Origin: a virus
Virus record (IMG/VR): IMGVR_UViG_3300044986_000212
Span: 1-36,943 of that record
Length of the DNA: 36,943 nucleotides
Strand: one strand, 5' to 3'
Part shown: positions 27,868 to 36,891 of the stretch, piece after piece
Layout of the letters: each line of letters starts with the position of its first letter
How positions within the stretch are numbered: position 1 is the stretch's first letter
Program-made: the position numbers and the translations under genes
The notes under the pieces: model-generated
Told to the model about the DNA's origin: nothing
Seen by the model: only the letters and a program-made list of their open reading frames with translations
The model's database searches: none

Positions 27868-29300
27868 CCCGCCAGCAGGCGGTCGAAGCCGCCCGCGAGA
27901 ACCCGGCGGCGTTCGTGGCCCTGTGCATCGGGAAGCCCGTAAGCGCGCTCCAGCGCGAGATGCTGCACCACGCGCTTGTCCACCTTGACTGGTATAGCGA
28001 AATCCCACGTGGGCACGCCAAGACCAGCACGTATTCCTTCCTCGTCGCATGGTGGCTAGGGGTCCGACCCGACGCCCGGTTCAAGATCGTTTCACAGAAC
28101 GATGAAACGGCATCGGCTACCAGTCGGTTTATCCGCGACATCATCCGCAGCCGACCGTACCAAGCCGTGTTCCCGAACGTCACCCTGAAGCCGGGTGAGG
28201 ACACCGTGACCGCGTGGAGCATCGTTTCTCCGGGGCTAGGGCCGCGCCGTGACCCCTCCGTGCAGGCTTCCGGCGTGTTCGGTCGAACGGGCGGACGCGC
28301 CGACGTAATTTGGTTCGATGACCTGTGCGACCTGCGGAACTCCGTGCTGCAACCCGCCCTGCGCGAGCAGGTGAAGGAAGCCGTATCGAACGTGTGGCTC
28401 CCGATGCTGGACCCGTCCGGGCCGCACCCCAGCCGGGTATGGCGCAGCGCAACCCCCTTCCATGTCGATGACCTGACCGCCGACTGGCGCAAGGAATGCG
28501 AAGGCAACGGCACCCTGCTGCGCCGCCCGTGCATGGGACTGCAAAGCCCGTGGCCGGAAGTATTTACGCCTGACCTACTCGCCAAGCGTCGCAGCGCGAT
28601 GGGGCCGATGGGCTACGCTCGCGCCTACGAACTGGTCCCCCTGTCCAGCGACCTGCTGGTATTCCGCCCTGAATGGGTGCGGTACTACGACCCGGCAAAG
28701 ATTCCTGCCGTGACCCGAACCATCGCCGCGATTGACTGGGGCTATGGAAAGAAGGCGCAGGAACGGGATGATCCCGACTACAGCGTGTGCATCGTGGGGG
28801 AAGTGGACTTCCAGCGCAACCTGTACCTGACCGACATTCTGCGCGTCCGCGAGGCGTTCCCGGTGTTTGCAAAGCAGGCCGCGTCCCTGCTCTCCCGCCG
28901 GGGCGCGTCCGTGGTACTGGCCGAAGCCAACGGGCCGCAGAAAGGCATCTTCGACTCCTTCCGCGACATCACCACGCAGCCCATGCTGGCCGTGGAGCGA
29001 TCCAGCGACAAGCACCTACGCGCAGCGGGGGCGCAGCCGTTCGTGGAGCAGGGCAAATTGCTGTTCCCGCAATCGGGCGACGGCAGGGTGTTGCCCGCCT
29101 TCCAGCCCGTCATGGACGAAATGATGGCGTTCCCGGCAGGCTCCCACGATGACACCGTGGACGTAGTGGTAGACCTGTGCGGGGAAGCCGTGCGCGGCTC
29201 GCTGACGGCGACGGAGCGCAACGCAGGCAGAATTGAACGGCCTGACGCAATCGGGCAACTGTTCGGCGCGCGTGCCCCCAAGCGTCCGTTCTTTGCCTAG
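27834..29300 (+). CDS. terL: Terminase large subunit
   Basis: The 488-residue product is the packaging ATPase and nuclease. Walker A is PRGHAKTS (residues 58-65), a form common in phage terminases; Walker B is DVIWFDD (157-163). The RNase H-like nuclease acids are D301 in AIDWGYG, E364 in VVLAEANG and D439/D440 in SHDDTVD. GTG 27834 was chosen; it overlaps the small subunit gene by 34 bases, and frames reaching further upstream give non-protein-like sequence. It packages DNA into procapsids through the portal encoded downstream. Confidence 0.85.
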   Translation: MPKPKAQAQALTRQQAVEAARENPAAFVALCIGKPVSALQREMLHHALVHLDWYSEIPRGHAKTSTYSFLVAWWLGVRPDARFKIVSQNDETASATSRFIRDIIRSRPYQAVFPNVTLKPGEDTVTAWSIVSPGLGPRRDPSVQASGVFGRTGGRADVIWFDDLCDLRNSVLQPALREQVKEAVSNVWLPMLDPSGPHPSRVWRSATPFHVDDLTADWRKECEGNGTLLRRPCMGLQSPWPEVFTPDLLAKRRSAMGPMGYARAYELVPLSSDLLVFRPEWVRYYDPAKIPAVTRTIAAIDWGYGKKAQERDDPDYSVCIVGEVDFQRNLYLTDILRVREAFPVFAKQAASLLSRRGASVVLAEANGPQKGIFDSFRDITTQPMLAVERSSDKHLRAAGAQPFVEQGKLLFPQSGDGRVLPAFQPVMDEMMAFPAGSHDDTVDVVVDLCGEAVRGSLTATERNAGRIERPDAIGQLFGARAPKRPFFA

Positions 29301-29304
29301 TGCA

Positions 29305-29332
29305 TTGAACGTCAATAGCAAGCCGCTACCAT
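29305..29332 (+). promoter_or_regulatory. Promoter of the modular protein/portal operon, predicted leaderless
   Basis: TTGAAC (29305-29310), 16 bases, TACCAT (29327-29332), then exactly six bases to ATG 29339. No ribosome-binding site is present. The region is the only gap between terminase and the modular gene. Confidence 0.55.
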
Positions 29333-29338
29333 CTCCGC

Positions 29339-31612
29339 ATGGCCGACATCGACCTGACCCCCACGGAGGAGATGGCATCGAATGCCGCCCGTGGGCTGGA
29401 ACTGCGCGAGAAGCACGGACGCGGCGGAACCGCCGTGGGCGTTGCCCGCGCACGCGACATCAAGAACCGGAAGAACCTGTCCCCCGACACCGTTCGGCGG
29501 ATGCACTCGTTCTTCTCGCGTCACGCTGGGAATGAAGCCGGGGGTGAAGATGATGCGGGGTACATCTCGTTCCTGTTGTGGGGCGGGGCCGCAGGACGAT
29601 CATGGGCAAAGCGCAAGAGCGCACAACTTGACAAGGACGAAAACGCTATGAGCGACACGCGCAAGGAAATCATGGAACGGCTTGGCAGCGCGGGCAAGGT
29701 GAAGTCGGGCCGCGCGGAACAGGTAATGCGCGATGGCACCGTACATCTTGATTTCCGCGCCGCGAAGGAATGGCTGGCGGGCGTGACGGATTCTGCCCTG
29801 CGGTACATCATCAACGATGCACAGCAGGCGGCGAAGGCGATGCCGGATGGGAACAAGTGGAACTACTACCACGATCTTTCGCTGACAGCGCAAGACGAAC
29901 TCCAGCGGCGCAAGCGCAAGTCTGCCCGCCCCGGCGTGAAGGCGAAGATGGCGCGGTGGACGCTAGACGCATCCGAAGGATGGGGCGACCTGTCCAAGCA
30001 ATGGACGGCAACCATCAACGGAACGCAATGGGCTATCGTTGTTGAGGGCGCGACTGGCAATGGTTCGCTCATGCGAGTTCAACCGGGGCGCGCTCCGCAA
30101 ACCATCAAGCGTGGTTCCGTCGAACAATTGAAGCGATACGCGGAAACGCTCAAGTCCTCCCGCCCCGGCGCGAAGGCGAAGATGGCGATGATTCCGATTG
30201 GAACGATGCGCCGCCTGAAGAAGAACTACGACGAATACTTGGCGTATCTGCATCGCAATGATCCGAAGCGCAAGCCCATGTCCTTTGATGAGTTTGTGGA
30301 TGAACACAAGGAGTCTGTGAAAAACAGCCCGATGTTTGACTCCAATCAGTTCTCCCGCCCCGGCGCGAAGGCGAAGTTTGGCTTGGAAGTTGGCGAAGCC
30401 TTTGAGTTTGAGGGCAAGGTGTATGTGGTAAACAGCAACGCCGACAAAATCTCATTCCTGCTTTCCTCGCTTCGGTCCAACAGCGAAAAGGCGATGATGC
30501 TTGCCGCTTATATGCACAAGGGATGGATTTCCTACGAAGGCAAGCGCAAGTCCTCCCGCCCCGGCGTGAAGGCGAAGATGGGGAAGTGGGAATCGACGCT
30601 GACCAAGAAGCACGGCAAGACGATTGAGGAATACACGGCTCGTCTGAAGGGCGGGATGTTCAAGATCGAAGTGGGCGAGGGTTCAGGTGGGCCATACGCC
30701 ATTCTGTATCGGTGGGATGACCTGCGCGGCTTGGAGCGAATTGCATCCGGAAACTTGCAGTCGCTTATGCGGCAGGCCGAAAGCATGGGAGCAAAGGAAG
30801 CGCGTGGCGTGGCGGCTGTTGAGCGGCTTGCGAACTACGCCCGCCCCGGCGCGAAGGCGAAGATGGCTAGGATTGCAGGAAACTCGTTGGTTCTTGATTC
30901 CGGTGATGTGTTCAAGATTACAGAATGGGATGATCTATCGAATGCGGCTCCCGCAATACGGGATGTGATTTCCAAAGCGGGAGTGGTGACAGATAAAAAG
31001 GGCAGGATGTGGTACTTGCGAATTAGAAAAAACGGGACATTCGTTCTGCAAGTTCCAACAGCGGGAGGACAAACAATTCAGGGCAGAATGGAATCCTCCC
31101 GCCCCGGCGCGAAGGCGAAGTTTGCGGAGGATGCCCGCGAAGTCGCACAGGAAATCCTGCGGCAACTCGGCGGCGGTCGCTTCATGGCGATGGTCGGCGG
31201 CAAGAACGCATTTCACGGCACGTTCGGCGGCAAGGCTGGACTGCAATTCGACATCGGCAAGGGTGCGGACGGTGGTGTAAATCGCGTCATCGTGAAGTTG
31301 GACCGTGGCACCGACACCTACGACATGGAGTTTTGGCGCATCGGCAATCGCGGCATGAACGTCAAGAAGGTGTCGGAGGCTTCGGGCGTGTATGCCGATG
31401 ACCTCCAGCGCATCTTTACGAGCCGCACGAAGTTCTATACGTCGCTCTCCCGCCCCGGCGCGAAGGCTCACAACGCCATCCGCGAAGGCGAGAAGGTGAG
31501 CGCGTCCGACGATGCCGTGTCGCGTAAGATCCGCAAGTTGATGGACGAAGGCAAGCCGCAGAAGCAGGCTGTTGCCATCGCGCTTGACCTTGAACGTAGG
31601 GGCGAACTGTGA
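29339..31612 (+). CDS. Modular protein with seven (S/A)RPG(A/V)KAK(M/F) motifs
   Basis: The 757-residue product lies between terminase and portal. Residues 1-95 form a conserved-looking phage domain (NAARGLELREKHGRGGTA; GYISFLLWGGAAGRSWAKRK). Residues 105-195 form a helical domain. Then seven near-identical motifs at about residues 196, 274, 339, 406, 501, 587 and 704 separate unlike modules of 65-117 residues. Modules after motifs 1 and 4 share an outline and may be related; module 6 (ILRQLGGGRFMAMVGGKNAF, DTYDMEFW, GVYADDLQRIF) looks like a domain that also occurs as a separate protein in other phages. The C terminus is IRKLMDEGKPQKQAVAIAL. The motif DNA is nearly the same each time. No enzymatic motif is seen. 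It could be a capsid-internal or ejected protein, a polyprotein or a cassette that gains modules. Confidence 0.75.
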   Translation: MADIDLTPTEEMASNAARGLELREKHGRGGTAVGVARARDIKNRKNLSPDTVRRMHSFFSRHAGNEAGGEDDAGYISFLLWGGAAGRSWAKRKSAQLDKDENAMSDTRKEIMERLGSAGKVKSGRAEQVMRDGTVHLDFRAAKEWLAGVTDSALRYIINDAQQAAKAMPDGNKWNYYHDLSLTAQDELQRRKRKSARPGVKAKMARWTLDASEGWGDLSKQWTATINGTQWAIVVEGATGNGSLMRVQPGRAPQTIKRGSVEQLKRYAETLKSSRPGAKAKMAMIPIGTMRRLKKNYDEYLAYLHRNDPKRKPMSFDEFVDEHKESVKNSPMFDSNQFSRPGAKAKFGLEVGEAFEFEGKVYVVNSNADKISFLLSSLRSNSEKAMMLAAYMHKGWISYEGKRKSSRPGVKAKMGKWESTLTKKHGKTIEEYTARLKGGMFKIEVGEGSGGPYAILYRWDDLRGLERIASGNLQSLMRQAESMGAKEARGVAAVERLANYARPGAKAKMARIAGNSLVLDSGDVFKITEWDDLSNAAPAIRDVISKAGVVTDKKGRMWYLRIRKNGTFVLQVPTAGGQTIQGRMESSRPGAKAKFAEDAREVAQEILRQLGGGRFMAMVGGKNAFHGTFGGKAGLQFDIGKGADGGVNRVIVKLDRGTDTYDMEFWRIGNRGMNVKKVSEASGVYADDLQRIFTSRTKFYTSLSRPGAKAHNAIREGEKVSASDDAVSRKIRKLMDEGKPQKQAVAIALDLERRGEL
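29924..31474 (+). repeat. Seven dispersed 27-bp coding repeats
   Basis: The motif copies are at 29924-29950, 30158-30184, 30353-30379, 30554-30580, 30839-30865, 31097-31123 and 31448-31474. The first six share the core CCCCGGCGYGAAGGCGAAG; the seventh changes after GAAGGC. Spacing varies from 195 to 351 bases, always in frame. Codon choice is fixed although synonymous codons are available, so recent copying or recombination is likely. Confidence 0.85.
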
Positions 31613-33078
31613 GCAAGAAGCGCGGTCAAAACCCCAACCCGTTGATGAACGGGCTGACACCGGACGAGCGGCCCCGCAAGCCACTCCCGGCCCCGGTTGA
31701 CCGCGCACCGTCTGCACCCCTTGCTACCCCGGTCGAAGTCCAGCGTTCGTTCTTCACGACCGCCGACAAACTGCTCCGCAACAGCAGTTTGGCGTATCGC
31801 CTGAACCCGCAGTATCAGATGATGATGCGGGCGGATGCGGACATCGAAGGTGTCCTGCGGTCCCTGCAAGTCACGCTGGCTTCCCTTGAATGGGCAGTCA
31901 TGGCCGACGATGACGAGAACCCCCGGCTGGTCGCGCTGGCCGAACGCATCGGGAAGATTTACGACGCGATCCCCCGCCGTTCCGATTTCGTGCGAGCCAT
32001 GCACGAAGCCGTGTGGTACGGCAACAGCGCAGCCAACGTGGTGTACGGGCGACACGCGACCAACGGCGTGTGCGTGAAGGAGTGGTATCCGTTCCACCCC
32101 GACACCCTCGCCTACGACCAGCGCGGCAATCTTGCCATGCGTGTCGGCTCGGACTACGGAGCGCACGGCCCGAACGAGCAGAACATCGGCTTCGATAGCC
32201 GGGTGCATATCTTCACGGAGGAGGAGCGGAAGTCGGTCATCCTCCACCGGGTGTTCGTGGCCGCGCCTGACTTCAACGACCCCAACAGCACCGAAAGCAT
32301 CTACCGGGGCGTAGGTGCGCGGGATGTCTGTTGGTTTATGTGGCTGGCGAAGCAGGAGATTCTTCAGGACGCGATCACCTACGCGGAGCGGTACGCGATG
32401 GGCATTCGGGTGGGGTACTACCCGCTTGGTCAAGACGCTGGCCGCGCCATGATGGAGAACGTTCTAGCCAACCTGACCAACGACAACTCCGTGCTGCTCC
32501 CGCAGTCCGGTACGGAGAAGGTGTACGACATCGACATCAAGGAGCCGAACGCGGGCCGCGCCACGGTGTTCCTTGACCTTGTGAACTGGTTTAGCAGCAA
32601 GATCAAGGAAGCGATCCTCGGGCAGTCGCTTTCGAGCGAGGCAGGCAGCACCGGGCTGGGTTCAGGGGTGGCAAGTCTGCACGCCGATACCCTGTCCCGC
32701 ATCATCCGCTACCACGCGGACGCGCTGGCCGACAGCCTCACGAACGACTTTGTGCGTGTGGTGGCCCGGATGCTTGGGGCGACGGAGGAGGAATCCACCG
32801 CCCTGCGCTTCCAGTTTGCCCCGGAGCGACCCGACCCGAAGGATCGGTTGGAAGCCATTGAGAAGTTCGTAACGATGGGTGGCCGGGTGTCCGAACGCGA
32901 GGTGCGCGACCTGCTCGGGCTGTCGCAGCCACAGGAGGACGAACCCATCCTCGGCTCCTCGCAGGCAGGCAGCAACCCGCTGGAAGCCATCCTTGGGAAG
33001 AACGGCACCGCCGCGCCGGAAGGCACGGAACCCGCCCCGGATGCCCCTGTGACGTTCACGATGAAGCGGTGGGTGTAA
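31609..33078 (+). CDS. Portal protein (DUF935, Mu gp29-like)
   Basis: The 489-residue product is the portal through which DNA is packaged and ejected. DUF935-type features are the N-terminal ADIEGVLRSLQVTLASLEW segment, FVRAMHEAVWYGNSA, ITYAERYAMGIRVGYY, KEAILGQSLSSEAGSTG and the helix SRIIRYHADALADSLTNDF. It starts with GTG 31609 overlapping the previous stop and is followed by the gpF-like gene, the usual Mu order. The C-terminal 40 residues are Pro/Ala-rich. Confidence 0.8.
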   Translation: MSKKRGQNPNPLMNGLTPDERPRKPLPAPVDRAPSAPLATPVEVQRSFFTTADKLLRNSSLAYRLNPQYQMMMRADADIEGVLRSLQVTLASLEWAVMADDDENPRLVALAERIGKIYDAIPRRSDFVRAMHEAVWYGNSAANVVYGRHATNGVCVKEWYPFHPDTLAYDQRGNLAMRVGSDYGAHGPNEQNIGFDSRVHIFTEEERKSVILHRVFVAAPDFNDPNSTESIYRGVGARDVCWFMWLAKQEILQDAITYAERYAMGIRVGYYPLGQDAGRAMMENVLANLTNDNSVLLPQSGTEKVYDIDIKEPNAGRATVFLDLVNWFSSKIKEAILGQSLSSEAGSTGLGSGVASLHADTLSRIIRYHADALADSLTNDFVRVVARMLGATEEESTALRFQFAPERPDPKDRLEAIEKFVTMGGRVSEREVRDLLGLSQPQEDEPILGSSQAGSNPLEAILGKNGTAAPEGTEPAPDAPVTFTMKRWV

Positions 33079-33081
33079 CCC

Positions 33082-34206
33082 GTGGCGAAGCGCGCCGCGC
33101 CTATCGCGGACCTGCTCCGCGCCGTCTATGCGGACGGGGCGCAGGCGTACCGCCGTGCCATCGCAGCGCAGGTGGAGGACCGCGACCCGACCGCCGAATG
33201 GGACGCATGGGAAGCCGATACAGCCGCCCTGCTGCTTGCGTCGTGGGCGTTGGGCGCGCAATACAGTCTGCACGCCGCCGGGGTGAGCATCCCCAAGCCG
33301 ACCGCCCCCGCCCGGTTCGACCGTGACATCCCCGACATCGGCGTGCGCTTCAAGGCAGGCCCAGCGCGGGAAGTCATCCGCAGATTTGCCGACCTGCTCC
33401 CGATCACCCGTGCGAAGTGGGATGCGCTGATCGACAACGCCTTCCAAGCCGCCGGGGAGTTGCGGAAGGACGAAGCCAATACCGCCCTGACCAAGATGCT
33501 GGACCGCAGCCCCGACTTGGCGCGGTTGGTGCTTCCGGCGATGCTGGGCACCAAGCCCCCGCCCGTGCCGGGGCAGCAGGCCGCAACCCTGCCCGAAGGC
33601 GTGCAGGTGCGCCGGACCCCCGGCGTGCAGGCGATTGCCCGTGGCGCGTTCTTCGTCACGGGCATGACGGCGAAGCAGGCTACGGAAGTCAAGTCCCTGC
33701 TGGCAAAGGTGATACGTGGCGATGTCACCCGGTCGGTGGCCGGGAAGCGGCTAGAACGGCTAGGCGTAGGAGACTTCGTGGAGCAGGCTACGCTCACCAC
33801 GGGGACCGACCTGACGGCGGCACGGCTGGAAACGGTCTACCGGACCAATCTGAACCGGGCATCCTCGCAGGGGCAGTTAGACATCGTGCGGGACGAGAAG
33901 GTGCAGGCGTTCGTCCCGGTCATGCAGTTCAGCGCGACGAAGGACAACCGGACCCGCGACACGCACCGGGCGATGGACGGCTACGTGGCGACCGTTGAGC
34001 AAATTGACGCGCAGGGGATCAACACCCCCGGCGGCTTCAACTGCCGCTGCGGATGGAAGCCGATCCCGGTTGCCGTGGCGATGGCGAAGGGCTGGGTGGA
34101 CGATGACGGCCAACCCGACTACGCGGCCATCAAGCGGCACAACGGGCGACGGCAGGCGTTGATCGACACGGGCAAGTTCCCCGACGCGGGTTTCGTGTCG
34201 GGTTGA
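33082..34206 (+). CDS. Minor head protein (Mu gpF-like)
   Basis: The 374-residue product carries the Mu F-type C-terminal signature: ARLETVYRTNLNRASSQGQ, then DNRTRDTHRAMDGYV, then NTPGGFNCRCGW. These residues span about 250-330 and are typical of the SPP1 gp7/Mu gpF head morphogenesis family. The protein sits at or near the portal and helps head assembly or DNA delivery. GTG 33082 follows the portal stop by three bases. Confidence 0.85.
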   Translation: MAKRAAPIADLLRAVYADGAQAYRRAIAAQVEDRDPTAEWDAWEADTAALLLASWALGAQYSLHAAGVSIPKPTAPARFDRDIPDIGVRFKAGPAREVIRRFADLLPITRAKWDALIDNAFQAAGELRKDEANTALTKMLDRSPDLARLVLPAMLGTKPPPVPGQQAATLPEGVQVRRTPGVQAIARGAFFVTGMTAKQATEVKSLLAKVIRGDVTRSVAGKRLERLGVGDFVEQATLTTGTDLTAARLETVYRTNLNRASSQGQLDIVRDEKVQAFVPVMQFSATKDNRTRDTHRAMDGYVATVEQIDAQGINTPGGFNCRCGWKPIPVAVAMAKGWVDDDGQPDYAAIKRHNGRRQALIDTGKFPDAGFVSG

Positions 34207-34215
34207 CACAAGGGA

Positions 34216-34243
34216 TTGTGTACGCATTGCAGGACGCTACGAT
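34216..34243 (+). promoter_or_regulatory. Candidate promoter of the 34275 gene
   Basis: TTGTGT (34216-34221), 16 bases, TACGAT (34238-34243). A TTGACA at 34203 is not at a usable distance. The predicted leader is about 25 bases and contains AAAGG before ATG 34275. Confidence 0.35.
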
Positions 34244-34274
34244 GGATGGCGTTCCGGAAACGAAAGGCATCGAC

Positions 34275-34814
34275 ATGGCAGACGCAAGCATCATCACCTA
34301 TCAGCGACCCTACACGAACGTGAGCGTGGCGAGCGTGGGTTCGTCCTACGCGAGCATCGCCACCCTTTCGGCCACCAAGCCTTCAAGCGGCGTGGTGCAT
34401 GACCAGCAGTTGAACGGAAGTTCGCCTTCGCTGCTTCGGATCATGCCTTATGCGAGCAGCACCAGCATCGGTTCGGCTACGGGCGTGCGCGTGGTCGGAT
34501 ACACGGGCGAAGTCAACAGCGCGGACGGCCTGACGTACTGGCTTCCGACCGTGCTGGCGGATTTCAACCTGACGTTCAGCGGCGGCGCGGTCCCGACGTA
34601 CAGCCTTGATAGCGCAACGCAGCGACCGTTCGCGGTGATTGCGCAGGTTGGAGGTACCCCGGCGGCAAACCTGTATAGCCCCGGCACGGCAGCAGGCGGC
34701 AACGTGGAACCCGCTTCCGCAATGGTGGATATTGCAGGGCACCAGTTGGTGCAGGTGCAGTTCAAGGCCGCAAGCGGCACGCCGACGATGGGCGTGTTTG
34801 TGACCACGCTCTAA
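34275..34814 (+). CDS. Probable virion structural protein
   Basis: The 179-residue product is rich in Ser, Thr, Ala and Val, with strand-like segments (GVRVVGYTGEV, HQLVQVQFKAASG) and no membrane segment. It is encoded between the gpF-like protein and the fiber/lectin-type gene. ATG 34275 has AAAGG seven bases upstream. A decoration or neck role is possible. No family is recognised. Confidence 0.65.
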   Translation: MADASIITYQRPYTNVSVASVGSSYASIATLSATKPSSGVVHDQQLNGSSPSLLRIMPYASSTSIGSATGVRVVGYTGEVNSADGLTYWLPTVLADFNLTFSGGAVPTYSLDSATQRPFAVIAQVGGTPAANLYSPGTAAGGNVEPASAMVDIAGHQLVQVQFKAASGTPTMGVFVTTL

Positions 34815-36565
34815 TGCGACGCAGCACCCGATTCAACCGTCCCGGCCTGTCGGGTTCATCCCGATCCGCGATGCTGTTGGGCGCGGATGGCGACGGCTCC
34901 ACGCTCACGCTGGACTTTACCACGGGCATCCTTGATCCGCGCCTGACGTTCACGCGGGGAACAACGGCAACCTTCATCAACTCGCAGGGATTGGTGCAGT
35001 ACGCCAATGCGAACATCATCCGTCAGTCTGAAAACTGTGGATCATGGAGCGGCGCGCAGAACATCACGCCTACTGCCGATGCGGCTATCGCCCCGAATGG
35101 AACGCAGACCGCGGATCAACTGAACCTCCTCGCCAGCAGTTACAGGTATCAAGTTACATCAACGACATATGCGGTCGGTCAGCCGTATGTCGGCAGCATT
35201 TGGATGCGAACCGTTTCTGGAACCGCATCTGTCGGGTTCAGAATCGCTAACTCGGTAACCGGAGCCAATAATGCCATCGCAACTTGTTCCGTCACGGAAA
35301 CATGGCAACGATTCACGACTCCGGCGTTTACATTGAGTGACTCGGCAAATCGAGTAATTGACATCGGAATCGACCAGCGATCAATCGTGAGTGGCCCGAA
35401 CGTGGCTGCAAACATCTATGTATGGGGGTTGCAACTTCAGCCGGGTACTTCCGCTGACGAATATCTGCCAACGACCACGACGGAAAACCTAAACGTCCCC
35501 CGCTTCGACCACGACCCGTCCACGCAGGCTCCGAGGGGGCTGCTGATTGAGGGGACGGCGACGAATCTAGTCACCTACAGCGATCTTCGGACAACCGGGT
35601 GGGCTGGAATAAATGCAACCGGAACGAACGACAACGCGACCGCGCCAAACAATACAACCACCGCCACACTTTGGACGGGAACATCGGGCGGCCTCAATCG
35701 AGCCTATTCCGCAGGCTTCAGCGTAACGAGCGGCACGACCTACACCATTAGTGCGTGGGTAAAGAAGCCGAGCAGCAACGCTGCGCGATATGCAAAAATT
35801 GATGTCCGATCATCCATCGAAGGGCTTATTGGTTGGCCTTCAAACGGGACGCTGGATCTAGATACGGGAACAATCAGCGGCACCGGATACACGGTTACTC
35901 CATACCAGAATGGTTGGTATCGGATTGTTTCAACCGGAACGGTCAACTCTACTACGACCGCTCGGATGTTTGTGCGTATTACCGATGCCTCCGGTGGAGA
36001 ACCAACGGTAACCACCGCATTGCTATGGTGGGGCGCACAGGCAGAAACCGGCTCCGGTGCCTCCTCGTACATCCCCACGGGCGCGAGTCAGGCGACGAGG
36101 AATGCGGATTCGTGCGTGATGACCGGGACGAACTTCTCGTCGTGGTACAACCAGTCAGAAGGATCGTTCTTTGCGCGCGTGCAAAAGAACACCACTATCC
36201 CGGGGCATATCTTCAATGCAAACACATCGAACAACGCACCGCGAATAATGATGACGTATAACTCCGGCTGGTTTTTGTCCGGAGAAAATCCATCAGGGAC
36301 GAACACGCCGAGTTTGTTTATCACGACAGGTGCAATCAACGCAGCGCAAAAGTTCGCTGGGGCATTTCAGACCGGAAATTACGCCGCCTCCGCGAATGGC
36401 CTTACTGCGGTCACAACGTCAACTGGCACGATGCCGACCGGGCTGAACACCCTACAGATTGGCGCAGCAGAGGGCGGATATCAGTTCTTCAGCGGCACCA
36501 TCGCGCTGCTCAAGTATTGGCCGACCCGCCTCACTAACGCCCAACTTCAAAGCCTCACCACATGA
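34814..36565 (+). CDS. Large fiber- or head-spike-like protein with lectin-type domains
   Basis: The 583-residue product shows two related beta-sandwich-like regions of about 180 residues (one at 30-225, one at 240-420, each with W...P.ADQL / YT(V/I)S(I/A)W.(R/K) patterns and ending L.w.gaQ.E.G..a..Y.pT), followed by a C-terminal LamG/concanavalin-like region (430-583). Such modules bind sugars in spikes and fibers. The location next to head genes leaves open whether it decorates head or tail. Its DNA is less GC-rich than its neighbours, which suggests exchange. Confidence 0.65.
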   Translation: MRRSTRFNRPGLSGSSRSAMLLGADGDGSTLTLDFTTGILDPRLTFTRGTTATFINSQGLVQYANANIIRQSENCGSWSGAQNITPTADAAIAPNGTQTADQLNLLASSYRYQVTSTTYAVGQPYVGSIWMRTVSGTASVGFRIANSVTGANNAIATCSVTETWQRFTTPAFTLSDSANRVIDIGIDQRSIVSGPNVAANIYVWGLQLQPGTSADEYLPTTTTENLNVPRFDHDPSTQAPRGLLIEGTATNLVTYSDLRTTGWAGINATGTNDNATAPNNTTTATLWTGTSGGLNRAYSAGFSVTSGTTYTISAWVKKPSSNAARYAKIDVRSSIEGLIGWPSNGTLDLDTGTISGTGYTVTPYQNGWYRIVSTGTVNSTTTARMFVRITDASGGEPTVTTALLWWGAQAETGSGASSYIPTGASQATRNADSCVMTGTNFSSWYNQSEGSFFARVQKNTTIPGHIFNANTSNNAPRIMMTYNSGWFLSGENPSGTNTPSLFITTGAINAAQKFAGAFQTGNYAASANGLTAVTTSTGTMPTGLNTLQIGAAEGGYQFFSGTIALLKYWPTRLTNAQLQSLTT

Positions 36566-36852
36566 CCGACTACATGCTCCGCACCAACACCGAGGCGCAG
36601 ATGGACGATGCGCTTGAAGCCGCAGGACTACTTGAGGACGGCCCGATGGGAACCTATCCCGTTGCGGGCTGCTATGTGGACCGCATCGGGCCGATTCCCG
36701 CGACCTACGACATCGACGGGCAGCAGATCAAGGCAGGCGACCCGCGCTTCCATGCCAACATCCGGGTGACTTTTGAACTGACGGAGGAGCAGGTGTCGTG
36801 GCTTCCGACGTTCACGCCGGAACCAAGCATTCCATATCGCGTATTTGCCTAA
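36562..36852 (+). CDS. Small protein downstream of the fiber-like gene
   Basis: The 96-residue product (MTDYMLRTNTEAQMDDALEAAG start; IKAGDPRFHANIRVTFELTEEQ centre) resembles small phage proteins often encoded near fibers. The function is unknown; a fiber chaperone is one possibility. ATG 36562 overlaps the previous stop (ATGA). The last 38 codons are repeated at the left edge of the window. Confidence 0.7.
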   Translation: MTDYMLRTNTEAQMDDALEAAGLLEDGPMGTYPVAGCYVDRIGPIPATYDIDGQQIKAGDPRFHANIRVTFELTEEQVSWLPTFTPEPSIPYRVFA

Positions 36853-36856
36853 CCCA

Positions 36857-36885
36857 TTGACTTGCAATAACTCCTGCGAGATACT
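36857..36885 (+). promoter_or_regulatory. Second copy of the head-operon promoter
   Basis: TTGACT, 17 bases, GATACT, identical to 121-149. ATG 36892 lies six bases after the -10 hexamer. Confidence 0.6.
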
Positions 36886-36891
36886 GCGCTA

